A stretch of DNA of 64,000 nucleotides from an uncultured Mycoplasmataceae bacterium. GTDB taxonomy: Bacteria > Bacillota_I > Bacilli_A > Mycoplasmatales > Mycoplasmoidaceae. The stretch is from contig CASDPP010000001.1 in assembly GCA_949282725.1 (NCBI GenBank), forward strand, positions 248,001 to 312,000, read 5' to 3'. This document shows, one piece after another, positions 63,799-64,000 of this stretch (position 1 is its first letter; every line of letters begins with the position of its first letter). Below the pieces are notes generated by a model. It had not been told where the DNA came from. It made no database searches and was given only the letters and a program-made list of their open reading frames with translations. The position numbers and the translations under genes were made by a program.

Positions 63799-64000
63799 TT
63801 ATATATTTTTCAAAATATTGTTCTTCAGTTAAATTTTTAGCTTTAGCTCTTTTAAGATTTAAGAATTTACGAACTAATATTATTAAACCAAACGATCCTA
63901 ATCCTAAATTTGAAATAATAACTGGCAGTCCTCCTGATAAGGCTGCTCATAAATTATCATTTAAAATATTACCTGTTACATTTAAAATACCAATAATTAT
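63785..64000 (-). CDS. membrane protein, C-terminal part (5' end outside window)
   Basis: The last 71 residues of a minus-strand gene cut by the window edge. The visible part has a polar segment (GNILNDNLWAALSGG), one transmembrane helix (LPVIISNLGLGSFGLIILV) and a basic cytosolic tail of about 30 residues (RKFLNLKRAKAKNLTEE...). This resembles the C-terminal anchor of the neighbouring surface protein in layout only. Function not recognised. Confidence 0.6.

Noticed and set aside
1-64000. Many apparently broken genes and frameshifts
   Set aside because: In-frame TGA occurs where Trp is expected in tyrS, lgt, metG, proS, mgtA and others; reading TGA as Trp restores full-length proteins, so these are not pseudogenes.
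1-64000. CRISPR array, insertion sequence or prophage
   Set aside because: No regularly spaced repeats, transposase, integrase or phage structural gene was seen; the region is ordinary chromosomal backbone.

Overview
The window is a dense stretch (no gap over about 170 bases) of a very AT-rich mollicute chromosome. Nearly every long reading frame is interrupted by in-frame TGA where the protein family has tryptophan, so TGA is read as Trp (genetic code 4) and TGG is rare. The gene content (a Mycoplasma genitalium-like block of Cof-type HAD, trpS, spx, NAD kinase, EIIB-like and RNase Y genes, together with dxs, fhs, adhE, pyruvate formate-lyase and a BspA-like surface protein) suggests a member of the pneumoniae/penetrans branch, most like Malacoplasma (M. 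penetrans / M. iowae relatives). The species call is inference. All coordinates below use code 4.

Layout: 1-1832 (+) holds the ligA 3' end, a membrane protein and a 2[4Fe-4S] ferredoxin. 14834 down to 1825 (-) is an 11-gene run: fhs, tilS, hprK, lgt, trxB, rpsU, smc, ftsY, a HAD phosphatase, tyrS, ffh. 14909-18054 (+) carries hrcA, an unknown gene and dxs. 21503-18047 (-) carries an amino-acid permease, nagA and nagB. 21543-25520 (+) carries a tail-anchored protein, cmk, der, gpsA and hup. 26048-25566 and 26807-26079 (-) are recU and a BI-1-like protein. dinB (+) is followed by the pheS-pheT-59 aa-ruvA-ruvB-dCMP deaminase run (-). 33737-39514 carries rny, trpS/Cof, spx/nadK/EIIB-like and two unknown genes. 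39545-43311 (-) is adhE and rpsB. 43378-52593 (+) has alaS, tRNA-Arg, cls, rnpB, prs, rnmV, rarA and metG, with the SRP RNA on the opposite strand. 60161-52590 (-) has rpmG, pepP, proS, a small membrane protein, split pyruvate formate-lyase, plsY and pncB. 60325-62988 (+) is a Mg-type P-ATPase behind a structured leader, and the right edge carries surface or membrane proteins.

How it fits together: the SRP pathway is complete here (ffh, ftsY, SRP RNA). Recombination and repair are represented by ligA, ruvAB, recU, dinB and rarA, and RNA processing by rnpB, rny and rnmV. Lipid synthesis uses gpsA, plsY, cls and lgt. PflB plus the separate glycyl-radical subunit would make acetyl-CoA and formate; AdhE would re-oxidise NADH to ethanol; Fhs could use the formate for one-carbon metabolism. 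Such a mixed-acid branch is unusual in Mollicutes.

Most interesting observations: (1) pyruvate formate-lyase is split into a core gene lacking the glycyl-radical domain and a separate 92-aa radical-domain gene with its own ribosome binding site; (2) a Rex-like inverted repeat covers the pflB -35 region; (3) the P-ATPase gene has a short in-frame leader ORF, a 10-bp hairpin inside it and an 8-bp hairpin abutting its ATG; (4) about eleven genes have a perfect TATAAT 7-11 nt upstream of the start codon, implying leaderless mRNAs; (5) a DXS with its metal-binding GDG motif changed to GNG; (6) an EIIB-like protein without the phospho-cysteine.
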